64,000 nucleotides of DNA from Streptomyces sp. NBC_00224 (GCF_041435195.1 NZ_CP108106.1:4684501-4748500); one strand, 5' to 3'. Shown: positions 17,578-27,126, counted from the stretch's first letter. Notes: generated from the sequence alone by a model not told the origin. Numbers and translations are program-made.

Positions 17578-18027
17578 TCAGCCGTACATCCGCCGCATCG
17601 CGAAGTCCACCATCTGCTCGACCGCCTTCGCGTCGAACACCATCCGGTGGTCGCCCTCCATGTCGAGGACGAAGCCGTACCCGGTCGGCAGCAGGTCGAT
17701 GACCTCCGCGCCGGTGATCACGAAGTACTTCGACTCCTTGCCCGCGTACCGCCGCAGCTCCTTGAGCGACGTGAACATCGGGATGACCGGCTGCTGGGTG
17801 TTGTGCAGGGCCAGGAAGCCGGGATTGTCGCCGCGCGGGCAGTAGACCTTCGAGCCCGCGAAGATCTGCTGGAAGTCCTCGGCCGAGAGCGAGCCCGTGG
17901 TGAACGCCCGCACCGCGTCCGCGAGCGAGGGCGGCGACGGCTCGGGGTACAGCGGCTGCTCCCCGTAGGAAGGCTGCGGCTGGGCGTACTGCTGCTGAGC
18001 ACCCTGGTTCTGGTCGTAGCCGTACAT
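17578..18027 (-). CDS. SseB family protein
   Basis: 149 residues: a Gln/Tyr/Pro-rich N-terminal tail (MYGYDQNQGAQQQYAQPQPSYG) and a compact domain beginning 'SLADAVRAFTTGSLSAEDFQQIFAGSKVYCPR'. Then come 'NTQQPVIPMFTSLKELRRYAG' and 'GAEVIDLLPTGYGFVLD', the SseB N-terminal fold. ATG 18027 has no clear Shine-Dalgarno; an in-frame ATG at 18096 would add 23 residues lacking family resemblance. Function of stand-alone SseB proteins in actinomycetes is not established. Confidence 0.8.
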   Translation of the reverse strand: MYGYDQNQGAQQQYAQPQPSYGEQPLYPEPSPPSLADAVRAFTTGSLSAEDFQQIFAGSKVYCPRGDNPGFLALHNTQQPVIPMFTSLKELRRYAGKESKYFVITGAEVIDLLPTGYGFVLDMEGDHRMVFDAKAVEQMVDFAMRRMYG

Positions 18028-18076
18028 GGGCGCAAGAGTAGTGCGCCACATCTGGGCCCAGAGGGGTTGCGTCTTA

Positions 18077-18116
18077 TTACCGACGGGTAGCATCATCGTA
18101 GCTACTTGCTGGTATT
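18077..18116. promoter_or_regulatory. Putative TetR/FadR-like operator upstream of the acyl-CoA dehydrogenase
   Basis: TTACCGACGGGTAG (18077-18090) has TACC/GGTA half-sites, and GCTACTTGCTGGTA (18101-18114) repeats the TAC...GTA spacing, 35-75 bp before the start codon. Such imperfect palindromes precede fatty-acid degradation genes in streptomycetes. Binding protein inferred, not shown. Confidence 0.4.
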
Positions 18117-18149
18117 GATGTAACCGATCCTGCTTACGGAGCCGTCGCC

Positions 18150-19979
18150 ATGGGGCACTACAAGTCGAATCTCCGCGACATCGAGTTCAACCTCTTCGAG
18201 GTCCTCGGACGCGACAAGCTGTACGGCACCGGCCCGTTCGCCGAGATGGACGTCGACACCGCCAAGACCATCCTCGACGAGATCGCGCGTCTCGCCGAGA
18301 ACGAGCTGGCCGACTCCTTCGCGGACGCCGACCGCAACCCGCCGGTGTTCGACCCGGAGACCAACACCGCGCCGGTCCCGGCGTCCTTCAAGAGCTCCTA
18401 CAAGGCGTTCATGGACAGCGAGTACTGGCGCCTGGGCCTGCCGGAGGAGATCGGCGGCACCGTTTCGCCGCGCTCCCTCATCTGGGCCTACGCCGAGCTG
18501 CTCCTGGGCGCCAACCCGGCCATCTGGATGTACTCGTCCGGTCCGGCGTTCGCGGGCATCCTCTTCGAAGAGGGCAACGAGGCGCAGAAGAAGGTCGCCG
18601 AGATCGCCGTCGAGAAGCGCTGGGGCTCGACGATGGTCCTGACCGAGCCGGACGCCGGTTCGGACGTCGGCGCCGGCCGCACCAAGGCGGTCGAGCAGCC
18701 CGACGGCTCCTGGCACATCGAGGGCGTGAAGCGCTTCATCACCTCCGGTGAGCACGACATGGAGGAGAACATCCTCCACTACGTCCTCGCCCGCCCCGAG
18801 GGCCACGGCCCCGGCACCAAGGGCCTCTCGCTCTTCCTGGTCCCGAAGTTCCACTTCGACTGGGAGACCGGCGAGCTGGGCGAGCGCAACGGCGTGTACG
18901 CGACGAACGTCGAGCACAAGATGGGCCTCAAGGCCTCCAACACGTGCGAGATGACCTTCGGCGACAAGCACCCCGCCAAGGGCTGGCTGATCGGCGACAA
19001 GCACGACGGCATCCGCCAGATGTTCATGATCATCGAGTTCGCCCGCATGATGGTCGGCACGAAGGCCATCGCGACGCTGTCGACGGGTTACCTGAACGCC
19101 CTTGAGTACGCCAAGGAGCGCGTCCAGGGCAGCGACCTCTCGCAGTTCATGGACAAGACCGCGCCCAAGGTGACGATCACTCACCACCCGGACGTGCGCC
19201 GCTCCCTGATGACGCAGAAGGCGTACGCCGAGGGCATGCGCTCCCTCGTGCTCTACACCGCCGCCGTCCAGGACGCGATCCAGGTCAAGGAGGCCGCGGG
19301 CGAGGACGCGAAGTCCCTCGTCGGCCTCAACGACCTGCTGCTGCCGATCGTGAAGGGCTACGGCTCGGAGAAGTCGTACGAGAAGCTGTCGCACGAGTCG
19401 CTGCAGACCTTCGGCGGCTCCGGGTACCTGCAGGAGTACCCGATCGAGCAGTACATCCGCGACGCCAAGATCGACACCCTCTACGAGGGCACCACGGCGA
19501 TCCAGGGCCAGGACTTCTTCTTCCGGAAGATCGTCCGCGACCAGGGCGCCTCGCTCAACCTCCTCTCCGAGGAGATCAAGAAGTTCCTCGCCGAGCAGTC
19601 GGGCCACGAGGAGCTGGGCGGCGCTCTCGACTCGCTGGCCAAGGCCGCGGTGGACCTGGAGGCGATCGTCGGCACGATGATCACCGACCTGACCGCCACC
19701 GGCGAGGACGTCAAGAACATCTACAAGGTGGGCCTCAACACCACCCGCCTGCTGATGGCGTCCGGTGACGTCGTCGTCGGCTACCTGCTCCTCAAGAGCG
19801 CGGCCGTCGCCGCCGAGAAGCTGCCGTCGGCCTCCGCCAAGGACGTCCCGTTCTACACCGGCAAGATCGCCGCCGCGAAGTTCTTCGCCGCGAACGTCCT
19901 GCCGGGCGTCGGCGCCGCCCGCGCGCTGGCCGAGACCGTCGACAACTCCCTGATGGAGCTGGACGAGGCGGCCTTCTAG
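18150..19979 (+). CDS. Acyl-CoA dehydrogenase, long (about 600-residue) class
   Basis: A 609-residue FAD enzyme of the long actinobacterial/DmdC-like class, which carries an extra C-terminal domain beyond the usual ~390 residues. Visible signatures: '[19 protein letters not shown]' (FAD/substrate loop), '[12 protein letters not shown]', '[29 protein letters not shown]', and '[16 protein letters not shown]', whose Glu is the expected catalytic base. It catalyses alpha,beta-desaturation of an acyl-CoA in beta-oxidation. Transcribed alone, with possible operator sequences upstream and a double terminator after it. Chain-length specificity cannot be inferred. Confidence 0.92.
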   Translation: MGHYKSNLRDIEFNLFEVLGRDKLYGTGPFAEMDVDTAKTILDEIARLAENELADSFADADRNPPVFDPETNTAPVPASFKSSYKAFMDSEYWRLGLPEEIGGTVSPRSLIWAYAELLLGANPAIWMYSSGPAFAGILFEEGNEAQKKVAEIAVEKRWGSTMVLTEPDAGSDVGAGRTKAVEQPDGSWHIEGVKRFITSGEHDMEENILHYVLARPEGHGPGTKGLSLFLVPKFHFDWETGELGERNGVYATNVEHKMGLKASNTCEMTFGDKHPAKGWLIGDKHDGIRQMFMIIEFARMMVGTKAIATLSTGYLNALEYAKERVQGSDLSQFMDKTAPKVTITHHPDVRRSLMTQKAYAEGMRSLVLYTAAVQDAIQVKEAAGEDAKSLVGLNDLLLPIVKGYGSEKSYEKLSHESLQTFGGSGYLQEYPIEQYIRDAKIDTLYEGTTAIQGQDFFFRKIVRDQGASLNLLSEEIKKFLAEQSGHEELGGALDSLAKAAVDLEAIVGTMITDLTATGEDVKNIYKVGLNTTRLLMASGDVVVGYLLLKSAAVAAEKLPSASAKDVPFYTGKIAAAKFFAANVLPGVGAARALAETVDNSLMELDEAAF

Positions 19980-20006
19980 TACGCCCCGTCACACCTTGAC
20001 GGACCT

Positions 20007-20068
20007 CCGGCGGCCTCCTTCCAGGCCGCCGGGCCGAGGGCCCGCTTCCCGCTGGGGAAGCGGGCCCT
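20007..20068. terminator. Double hairpin terminator after the acyl-CoA dehydrogenase
   Basis: Hairpin 1: CCGGCGGCCT 20007-20016 with its complement 20023-20032. Hairpin 2: AGGGCCCGCTTCCC 20037-20050 with its complement 20055-20068 (14-bp perfect stem), followed by TTGTCTGT. Two stacked perfect stems immediately before the next gene indicate efficient termination. Confidence 0.8.
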
Positions 20069-20100
20069 TGTCTGTCAGCGGCCCTGGTTAAGGTGAACGC

Positions 20101-21390
20101 ATGAGCACACCCTCCCGCTTCGACCGCGGACACACCGACGACCTGATGTCCTTCCTCGCGGCGAGCCCGTCGCCGTACCACGCGGTGGCGAACGCGGCCG
20201 CGCGGCTGGAGAAGGCCGGATTCCAACAGGTGCGGGAGACGGACGCGTGGGACGCGACGAGCGGCGGGAAGTACGTGCTGCGCGGCGGCGCGATCATCGC
20301 GTGGTACGTGCCGGAGGGCGCGGCGGCACACACCCCGTTCCGGATCGTGGGCGCGCACACCGACTCGCCCAACCTGCGGGTCAAGCCCCTGCCGGACACG
20401 GGGGCGTACGGCTGGCGCCAGATCGCCGTGGAGGTCTACGGCGGGACGCTCCTGAACACCTGGCTGGACCGCGACCTGGGCCTGGCGGGCCGCCTCACCC
20501 TCCGCGACGGCTCGCATGTCCTGGTCAACGTGGACCGGGCGCTGCTGCGCGTCCCCCAGCTGGCGATCCACCTGGACCGCTCGGCCAACGACGGCCTCAA
20601 GCTGGACCGGCAGAAGCACCTCCAGCCGATCTGGGGCCTCGGTGACGTCGCGGAGGGCGACCTGATCCGCTTCCTTGAGCAGGAGGCGGGGCTGGCCGAG
20701 GGCGAGGTCACCGGGTGGGACCTGATGGTGCACTCGATCGAACCGCCGTCGTACCTGGGCCGGGACAAGGAGCTGGTGGCCGGGCCCCGGATGGACAACC
20801 TGATCTCGGTGCACGCGGGCGCGGCGGCGCTGGCGGCCGCGTCCACGGCCGCGGACCTGCCGTTCATCCCGGTCCTGGCCGCCTTCGACCACGAGGAGAA
20901 CGGCTCGCAGGCCGACACGGGCGCGGACGGGCCGCTGCTCGGCACGGTCCTGGAGCGGTCGGTGTTCGCGCGCGGCGGTACGTACGAGGACAAGGCGCGC
21001 GCCTTCGCGGGCACGGTCTGCCTGTCCTCCGACACCGGCCACGCCATCCACCCCAACTACGCGGAACGCCACGACCCGACGCACCACCCGCGCGCCAACG
21101 GCGGCCCGATCCTGAAGGTCAACGTCAACCAGCGTTACGCGACGGACGGTTCGGGCCGCGCGATCTTCGCGGCGGCGTGCGAGCGGGCCGGGGTGCCGTG
21201 GCAGCACTTCGTGTCCAACAACGCGATGCCGTGCGGGACGACGATCGGGCCCATCACGGCGGCCCGCCACGGCATCCAGACGGTCGACATCGGGGTGGCG
21301 ATCCTGTCGATGCACAGCGCGCGCGAGCTGTGCGGGGCGGACGACCCGTACTTGCTGGCGAACGCCCTGCTGTCGTTCTTGCAGGGCTGA
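20101..21390 (+). CDS. M18 family aminopeptidase (aspartyl aminopeptidase type)
   Basis: A 429-residue zinc metallopeptidase. Metal-site motifs are present in order: 'IVGAHTDSPNLRVKP' (His/Asp), 'GPRMDNLISV' (bridging Asp), 'AAFDHEENGSQADTGADGP' (Glu-Glu), 'ILKVNVNQRYATD' and 'FVSNNAMPCGTTIGPITAA', then a final 'VAILSMHSARELCG' His. It removes N-terminal residues, typically acidic, from peptides in the cytosol. ATG 20101 is preceded by TTAAGGTGAACGC. Likely named apeB in related genomes. Confidence 0.9.
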   Translation: MSTPSRFDRGHTDDLMSFLAASPSPYHAVANAAARLEKAGFQQVRETDAWDATSGGKYVLRGGAIIAWYVPEGAAAHTPFRIVGAHTDSPNLRVKPLPDTGAYGWRQIAVEVYGGTLLNTWLDRDLGLAGRLTLRDGSHVLVNVDRALLRVPQLAIHLDRSANDGLKLDRQKHLQPIWGLGDVAEGDLIRFLEQEAGLAEGEVTGWDLMVHSIEPPSYLGRDKELVAGPRMDNLISVHAGAAALAAASTAADLPFIPVLAAFDHEENGSQADTGADGPLLGTVLERSVFARGGTYEDKARAFAGTVCLSSDTGHAIHPNYAERHDPTHHPRANGGPILKVNVNQRYATDGSGRAIFAAACERAGVPWQHFVSNNAMPCGTTIGPITAARHGIQTVDIGVAILSMHSARELCGADDPYLLANALLSFLQG

Positions 21391-21454
21391 CCCCCACCCC
21401 ACGAGGGCTGCGCCACGGGGCCCGGTGTTCGTCTGCGGGCTGTGTGTGGCTGGT

Positions 21455-21549
21455 CGCGCAGTTCCCCGCGCCCCTAGGGGGCTGCGGTCACCGGGGTTGC
21501 CGAGGGATCGCCCCGCAGGGGCGCCTTCAGGGGCGCGGGGAACTGCGCG
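21455..21549. repeat. Intergenic inverted-repeat element
   Basis: Arms 21455-21475 and 21529-21549 are exact complements. The flanks GTTCGTCTGCGGGCTGTGTGTGGCTGG and GGCCAGCC...GACCCGCAGACAAAC extend imperfect symmetry to about 45 bp per side, so this copy shows the full element. Confidence 0.85.
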
Positions 21550-21579
21550 GCCAGCCCCCACCGGACCCGCAGACAAACA

Positions 21580-21601
21580 GGGGGCTGGGGGCGCAGCCCC
21601 C
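21580..21601. terminator. GC hairpin between converging genes
   Basis: GGGGGCTG (21580-21587) and CAGCCCCC (21594-21601) form an 8-bp stem, 22 bp before the end of the thioredoxin-NHL gene. Confidence 0.5.
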
Positions 21602-21622
21602 CAGTAACCGCACCGGTGGGGG

Positions 21623-23413
21623 CTAGCCGTCCATGCCCGCCAGGACCAGCGGCAACCGGTCCGTCGCCCCCGCCGTCAGGCGGACCGGCACCCCCCAGTC
21701 CTGCTGATGCACATGGCACGCCGGGTACTCGTTCGCCGGATCGTCGTCGCAGGACGCCGCCATCGCCGAGACGTGCAGGACCCCCTCCGGGACGGCGGGG
21801 TCGAGGACGAGGTCGCGGGACAGATCCGTCCCCGTACCCTCGCCCGACGACAGCAGCTCCGCCGGCGTCGAGGAGACGATCAGCCGCGTCGACGGGCCGT
21901 ACCGCGTGTCCAGCTTCTGGCCGGCCGGGGCCTGGAAGACCACGTCGAGGCGGAGCGCGCCCGGCGCGACCTCGGTCGCGGCCCGCTGCGTACGGTGCGC
22001 CACCGCGTCCACCCGTACAGCGGACTCCGGCAGCCGCAGCCGCGTCAGCCGGTGCCGGGCCGACTCGACGACCACGATGTCGTCCCCGACGAGCACCGCG
22101 TCGCTCGGCTCGCGCAGGTCCGTGGCGAGCGTGGTGACTTCCCCGGAGGCCGGGTCGTAGCGGCGCAGCGCGTGGTTGTACGTGTCGGAGACCGCCACCG
22201 AACCGTCCGGCAGAGCCGTCACACCCAGCGGGTGCTGGAGGAGCGCCTGCCCCGCCTCCCCGTCCCGGTGCCCGAAGTCGAACAGGCCGGTGCCGACCGC
22301 CGTGCGCACGGCGTAACCCGAGTCGTCGCGCTCCACGTACCGCAGCGCCGAGTTCTCGGAGTCGGCCACCCACAGCCGGTCCCCGTCGGCCGCGAGGCCG
22401 GACGGCTGCGCGAACCACGCCTCGGCGGCCGGGCCGTCGACCAGGCCCTCCTGCGTCGTCCCGGCCGCGACCTCGACCGTGCCCGCCTCCGGATCGTACG
22501 TCCACAGCTGGTGCACCCCGGCCATGGCGATCCACACCTTGCCCTGCCACCAGGCGACGTCCCACGGCGAGGAGAGGTCCACCTCCAGGGCGGGCCCGGA
22601 GGTGGGCGAGCCCTGCCACCACTGCTTGCCGGTGCCCGCGACCCGCTCCACGGACCCGGTCTCCGGGTCGAGGACCCGCAGCGCGTGGTTGACGGTGTCC
22701 GCGACGATCACGCGCCCGTCCGGCAGCAGCGCAAGCCCCTGCGGCTCCTTGAAACCGCCGGACTCGCCGTCGCCGATCCGCCGTACGACCGTCTCGCCGT
22801 CCGGCTCCAGCTCCACCAGCTGGTGCCGCGTCGAGTCGGAGACCAGGAAGTTGCCCGAGCCGGGCAGGACGAGCGCCTTCCCGGGGAAGCGCAGGTCGGT
22901 GGCCTCCGGCTCCGGCGGCACGTACGGCCCGTCCCCGCGCCGCAGCGTCCCCTTCGCCGCGTGCTCGGCCTCCAGCTCCTCCACCAGCTTCGCGATGGCG
23001 TGAGCATGCCCCTCGCCCGCGTGCTGGCCGACGATGTACCCCTCGGGGTCGATCACGACGAGCGTGGGCCAGGCCCGGACCGCGTACTGCTTCCAGGTCG
23101 CCAGCTCCGGGTCGTCCAGGACCGGGTGGTGCACCTGGTAGCGCTCCACGGCGTCGACGACGGCCTGGTGGTCGGCCTCGTGCACGAACTTCGGCGAGTG
23201 CACCCCGATGATCACCACGGTGTCGCGGTGCTTCTCCTCCAGCTCCCGCAGCTCGTCCAGGACGTGCAGACAGTTGATGCAGCAAAACGTCCAGAAGTCG
23301 AGGATGACGATCCTCCCCCGCAGGTCAGCGAGGGTGTACTCCTGATCACCGGTGTTCAGCCAGCCGCCCTTGCCGATCAGCTCGGGGGCCCGAACGCGTG
23401 CACGTGTAGCCAT
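21623..23413 (-). CDS. Thioredoxin-like / NHL-repeat beta-propeller protein (NHLRC2-like)
   Basis: 596 residues. The N-terminal ~170 residues are a TlpA-like thioredoxin fold with 'LDFWTFCCINCLHVLDEL' (CxxC is C-I-N-C, preceded by an extra Cys) and the cis-Pro region 'VRAWPTLVVIDPEGYIV'. A six-bladed NHL propeller follows, with repeated 'LPDGRVIVADTVNHALRVLDPETG'-type strands, and a C-terminal beta domain. The same architecture occurs in animal NHLRC2. No signal peptide is visible, so it is probably cytosolic. ATG 23413 (MATRARVRAPELIGKGG) chosen; the 21-residue extension is not conserved-looking. Divergent from the LURP-like gene. Probable redox or scaffolding role, unproven. Confidence 0.85.
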   Translation of the reverse strand: MATRARVRAPELIGKGGWLNTGDQEYTLADLRGRIVILDFWTFCCINCLHVLDELRELEEKHRDTVVIIGVHSPKFVHEADHQAVVDAVERYQVHHPVLDDPELATWKQYAVRAWPTLVVIDPEGYIVGQHAGEGHAHAIAKLVEELEAEHAAKGTLRRGDGPYVPPEPEATDLRFPGKALVLPGSGNFLVSDSTRHQLVELEPDGETVVRRIGDGESGGFKEPQGLALLPDGRVIVADTVNHALRVLDPETGSVERVAGTGKQWWQGSPTSGPALEVDLSSPWDVAWWQGKVWIAMAGVHQLWTYDPEAGTVEVAAGTTQEGLVDGPAAEAWFAQPSGLAADGDRLWVADSENSALRYVERDDSGYAVRTAVGTGLFDFGHRDGEAGQALLQHPLGVTALPDGSVAVSDTYNHALRRYDPASGEVTTLATDLREPSDAVLVGDDIVVVESARHRLTRLRLPESAVRVDAVAHRTQRAATEVAPGALRLDVVFQAPAGQKLDTRYGPSTRLIVSSTPAELLSSGEGTGTDLSRDLVLDPAVPEGVLHVSAMAASCDDDPANEYPACHVHQQDWGVPVRLTAGATDRLPLVLAGMDG

Positions 23414-23453
23414 ACCCCCATCCAACCCCAAAAGCAGGGGTACGCATTCCGCC

Positions 23454-23957
23454 ATGAAATATCTGGTGCGCGACAAGATCTTCGCGATCGGGGACGACTA
23501 CTGGATCGAGACCGAGGACGGACGCCACGCCTTCCTCGCCGACGGCAAGGCGCTGCGGCTGCGGGACACGCTGGAGCTGAAGGACCCGACCGGACGGGTA
23601 CTGATCACCCTGCGCAAGAAGATGTTCAGCATCAGGGACGCGATGACCATCGAGCGGGACGAGCGGCCGCTGGCCACGATCCGCCGCAAGCGGCTCTCGC
23701 TGCTGCGCAACCACTACCGCGTCGCCCTGGTCGAGGGCACCGAGCTCGACGTCTCGGGCAGGATCCTCGACCGCGAGTTCACGGTCGAGTACGACGGGGA
23801 GCTGCTCGCGCACGTCTCGCGCCGCTGGTTCCACGTCCGCGAGACGTACGCGGTGAACGTCGTCCGCGAGGACGCGGACGCGGCGCTGCTGATCGCGGTG
23901 GTGGTGTGCGTGATCCGGATGGACGAGCGGGAGCGGGGGCCGGACGGCGACGACTAG
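23454..23957 (+). CDS. LURP-one-related (tubby-like fold) protein
   Basis: A 167-residue protein starting MKYLVRDKIFAIGDDYWIETEDG, with the succession 'LRLRDTLELKDPTGRVLITLRKKMFSIRDAMTIE' and 'YDGELLAHVSRRWFHVRETYAVNV' typical of LURP-one/scramblase-like 12-stranded barrels. Bacterial members have no fixed function; membrane phospholipid association has been suggested for the fold. The start codon lies 40 bp from the divergent thioredoxin-NHL start, so the two may share regulation. Confidence 0.7.
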   Translation: MKYLVRDKIFAIGDDYWIETEDGRHAFLADGKALRLRDTLELKDPTGRVLITLRKKMFSIRDAMTIERDERPLATIRRKRLSLLRNHYRVALVEGTELDVSGRILDREFTVEYDGELLAHVSRRWFHVRETYAVNVVREDADAALLIAVVVCVIRMDERERGPDGDD

Positions 23958-23975
23958 GGCTTGTCCGGCGGACGG

Positions 23976-24025
23976 GCCCCAGCCTCCTGGCTCACGTCAC
24001 GCCCCGGCCCCCTGGCTCACCTCAC
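23976..24025. repeat. 25-bp tandem duplication at the nitrilase 3' end
   Basis: Copies 23976-24000 and 24001-24025 match at 22 of 25 positions (key core CCTGGCTCAC). The second copy includes the first bases of the nitrilase stop region (stop codon at 24022-24024 on the minus strand). Confidence 0.6.
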
Positions 24026-24819
24026 GCCCCCGGCGTCCGCATCCCCAGTCTCCTGTCCTTCAGCGCCGGGAACTGCTCCCGTGTCGCCGCCACCTTCTCC
24101 GGGTCCAGCTCGACCGTGAGGACCTCCTCGCCCTCGCCCGCCTCCGCCAGGACCTCGCCCCAGGGGTCGACCACGATGCTGTGGCCCGCCTGCGGGACGC
24201 CCGCGTGGGTGCCGCCGGTGCCGCAGGCCAGGACGTACGCCTGGTTCTCGACCGCCCGCGCGCGGGCGAGCAGCGTCCAGTGCGCCAGGCGCCTGGCGGG
24301 CCAGCCGGCCGGGATCACGAAGGTCTGGGCGCCCGCGTCGACCAGGCCGCGGAACAGCTCGGGGAAGCGCAGGTCGTAACAGGTCGCCAGGCCGAGTGTC
24401 GTCCCGGGCAGCGCGACCGTGACCAGCTCCGTGCCCGCGCTCATCAGCACCGCCTCGCCCTGGTCGAAGCCGAAGCGGTGGATCTTCCGGTAAGTGGCCG
24501 TCAGTTCGCCGTCGGGCGAGAAGACCAGGGAGGTGTTGTAGAGCCCGCCGTCCGCGCCGCGCTCGGGGACGGAGCCCGCGTGCAGCCAGACGCCCGCGTC
24601 CCGCGCGGCCTTTGACATCGCCTCATGCGTCGGCCCGTCAGCGGCCCGTTCCGCCTCGACCGCGAAGCTCTCGTATGCGAAGGCGCCCACGGTCCACAGC
24701 TCCGGCAGCACCACGAGGTCGGCGCCCGCCTGCTCGCGCACGAGCGAAGCCGCCCGCTGCCTACGGGAATCGACCGATTCCTGTGGATCTACACCGAATT
24801 GGATGAGGGAGGCGCGCAC
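24022..24819 (-). CDS. Carbon-nitrogen hydrolase (nitrilase superfamily)
   Basis: 265 residues with the full Glu-Lys-Cys triad: Glu40 in 'LVVLPELW', Lys112 in 'ATYRKIHRFGFDQGE', Cys147 in 'LATCYDLRFPELFRGL'. The short length and 'LHAGSVPERGADGGLYNTSLVFSPDG' pattern fit the omega-amidase/deaminated-glutathione amidase branch rather than aromatic nitrilases. It hydrolyses a small amide in the cytosol. Start is GTG 24819 (MRASLIQFGVD). Single-gene unit. Confidence 0.88.
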   Translation of the reverse strand: MRASLIQFGVDPQESVDSRRQRAASLVREQAGADLVVLPELWTVGAFAYESFAVEAERAADGPTHEAMSKAARDAGVWLHAGSVPERGADGGLYNTSLVFSPDGELTATYRKIHRFGFDQGEAVLMSAGTELVTVALPGTTLGLATCYDLRFPELFRGLVDAGAQTFVIPAGWPARRLAHWTLLARARAVENQAYVLACGTGGTHAGVPQAGHSIVVDPWGEVLAEAGEGEEVLTVELDPEKVAATREQFPALKDRRLGMRTPGA

Positions 24820-24959
24820 ACTACCACCGTCCTGGCATTCGAGTTGTCAACACGGGCCTACGATCGTCACACGAAAGCACTGCCGGGGTGCCTTTCGGCA
24901 GCGTAACTTAACTGCCACAGCGCCCAGCCCGCGTACGTACAGAACCGCCGAGGGGTCCC

Positions 24960-25784
24960 GTGACCGTCCATCCCAGCCTCCAGACCTACGCCGACGCCTG
25001 GACCCACTCCATCGAGGCGATAACCGAGCTGGTGATGCCGCTCGTCGAGGGGGAGTGGAACCGCGCCACACCGTGCCCGGCGTGGTCGGTGCGCGACATC
25101 GTGTCGCACATCATCGGGATGGAGTGCGAACAGCTCGGCGACCCGCGCCCGATCCACACGCTGCCGCGCGATCTCTACCACGTACAGAGTGAGTTCGCGC
25201 GCTACATGGAGATGCAGGTCGATGTGCGCCGGCACCACACCGCGCCGGAGATGACCTCGGAGCTGGAGTACACGATCATCCGCCGGGCGCGGCAGCTGCG
25301 CAACGAGAACCGGGCTCCCGACACCATGGTCCGCGCCCCGCTCGGTGCCGAGCAGACGCTGGAACTGGCGCTGCGGATGCGGGCGTTCGACGTGTGGGTG
25401 CACGAGCAGGACCTGCGGTGGGCGCTGGGCAAGCCGGGCAACCTCGACTCGCCGGGCGCGTACGTCGTCCGCGACATCCTGCTGCACACGCTGCCGAAGG
25501 TGGTCGCCAAGGACGCGGGCGCCCCGCCGAACTCGGCGGTCGTCTTCGACATCCACGGGCCGGTCGAGTTCCTGCGTACGGTACGGGTCGACGCCGACGG
25601 GCACGGCACGGTCGACGGCGCCCCCTCGCTCGGCCCGCTCGCCACGATCGCGCTGGACTGGGAGACGTTCGTACGCCTCGCCTGCGGCCGGGTGCGCCCG
25701 CACGCCGTCGCGGACCGGGTGAAGACCGAGGGCGACCAGGAGCTGGCGGCGGCGATCCTGCGGGACTTCGCGGTGACGCCGTAA
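24960..25784 (+). CDS. Maleylpyruvate isomerase/DinB-fold mycothiol-dependent enzyme
   Basis: A 274-residue protein whose N-terminal ~160 residues are the mycothiol-dependent DinB-like domain: 'PLVEGEWNRATPCPAWSVRDIVSHIIGMECEQLGD' with the first metal His, and 'LRMRAFDVWVHEQDLRWALG' with the later His. A sterol-carrier-like C-terminal domain follows ('VVFDIHGPVEFLRTVRVDADGHG'). Such enzymes use mycothiol as cofactor for isomerisation or conjugation, or protect against electrophiles. GTG 24960 with GAGGGG upstream. The exact substrate is not predictable. Confidence 0.78.
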   Translation: MTVHPSLQTYADAWTHSIEAITELVMPLVEGEWNRATPCPAWSVRDIVSHIIGMECEQLGDPRPIHTLPRDLYHVQSEFARYMEMQVDVRRHHTAPEMTSELEYTIIRRARQLRNENRAPDTMVRAPLGAEQTLELALRMRAFDVWVHEQDLRWALGKPGNLDSPGAYVVRDILLHTLPKVVAKDAGAPPNSAVVFDIHGPVEFLRTVRVDADGHGTVDGAPSLGPLATIALDWETFVRLACGRVRPHAVADRVKTEGDQELAAAILRDFAVTP

Positions 25785-25812
25785 GCCGGTCCGGCCGGTC
25801 CGGCGAGGGGTG

Positions 25813-27126
25813 CTACGCGGGTACGTGGACCGCCTCCACCCGGCTCGCCACCAGGTGTTCCCGCTCGCGGTGCGCCGCGCGGCCGCGCAGCCGCAGGATC
25901 TGTGTGACGCCCAGCGCCTGAAGGACGAACACCGAGGCGAACGCGATCCGGTAGTCGTCGCCGGTCGCGTCGAGCAGCACGCCCACCGCGAGCAGCGTCG
26001 TCATCGAGGCCGTGAAACCACCCATGTTGACGATCCCCGAGGCCGTGCCCTGCCGCTCCGGCGGGTTGGCCGGGCGGGCGAAGTCGAATCCGATCATCGA
26101 CGCGGGACCGCAGGCGCCGAGCACCACGCACAGGGTGATCAGCAGCCACATCGGCGTGTGCGGCGCGGGGTAGGTGAGGGCGGCGGCCCACAGCGCGGCG
26201 GTCGCCCCGACCGTGCCGAGGGCGAGCGGCGTGCGGGCCGCGTGGTGGCGGGCGATGACCTGCCCGTACACCAGGCCCACCACCATGTTGGACAGCACGA
26301 CCAGGGTCAGCAGCTCGCCGGCCGTCCCCCGGGAGTGCCCCTGCGCCTCGACCAGGTACGGCATCCCCCACAGCAGCAGGAACACCATGGCCGGGAACTG
26401 CGTGGTGAAGTGCACCCACATCCCGAGCCGCGTCCCCGGCTCGCGCCAGGACTCGGCGATCTGGCGGCGTACGTAGGCGGCCCCGGCGTGCGTGACGGGC
26501 GCGGGCTCGTGCCCCTCGGGGTGGTCGCGCAGGAACAGGAGCAGCAGGACGAGGACGACCACTCCGGCGAGCGCGCTGCCCGCGAAGGTGGCGGTCCAGC
26601 CGATCCCGTGCAGGGCGCGGGAGATGACGATGGTGGAGACGAGGTTGCCCGCCACCCCGAAGAGCGCCGCGACCTGGGCTATCAGCGGGCCGCGCCGGGC
26701 GGGGAACCAGCGCGAGCCGAGCCGCAGCACGCTGATGAACGTCATCGCGTCGCCGCAGCCGAGCAGGGCACGGGAGGCGAGGGCGGTGCCGTACGAGGGC
26801 GAGAGCGCGAAGCCGAGCTGCCCGGCCGTGAAGAGCACGACGCCCAGGGTGAGCACCTTCTTGGTGCCGAGGCGGTCGACCATGAGGCCGACGGGTATCT
26901 GCATCCCCGCGTACACGAGCAGTTGGAGTATGGAGAAGGTGGAGAGCGCGGAGGCGTTGACGCCGAACCGGTCGGCGGCGTCGAGGCCGGCGACGCCGAG
27001 GCTGGTGCGGAAGATGACGGCGACGAAGTAGACGCAGACGCCGACGCCCCAGACGAGGGCGGCGCGGCGCCCGCCGGGAGGGTCACCGGGCAGGGAGGCG
27101 CTGGCCCCGGACGCGGCGGGGCTCAT
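25813..27126 (-). CDS. Major facilitator superfamily transporter
   Basis: 437 residues, 12 predicted transmembrane helices. Motif A 'GLMVDRLGTKKVLTLG' follows helix 2, and 'FDFARPANPPERQGTASGIVNMGG' fits the NNP/ACS-like branch (anion:cation or sugar-acid symporters). It overlaps the upstream GntR regulator by 4 bp (ATGA at 27123-27126), so the pair is coupled. A GntR-FCD regulator commonly senses a carboxylic acid, so the cargo may be an organic acid; this is inference. Confidence 0.88.
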   Translation of the reverse strand: MSPAASGASASLPGDPPGGRRAALVWGVGVCVYFVAVIFRTSLGVAGLDAADRFGVNASALSTFSILQLLVYAGMQIPVGLMVDRLGTKKVLTLGVVLFTAGQLGFALSPSYGTALASRALLGCGDAMTFISVLRLGSRWFPARRGPLIAQVAALFGVAGNLVSTIVISRALHGIGWTATFAGSALAGVVVLVLLLLFLRDHPEGHEPAPVTHAGAAYVRRQIAESWREPGTRLGMWVHFTTQFPAMVFLLLWGMPYLVEAQGHSRGTAGELLTLVVLSNMVVGLVYGQVIARHHAARTPLALGTVGATAALWAAALTYPAPHTPMWLLITLCVVLGACGPASMIGFDFARPANPPERQGTASGIVNMGGFTASMTTLLAVGVLLDATGDDYRIAFASVFVLQALGVTQILRLRGRAAHREREHLVASRVEAVHVPA

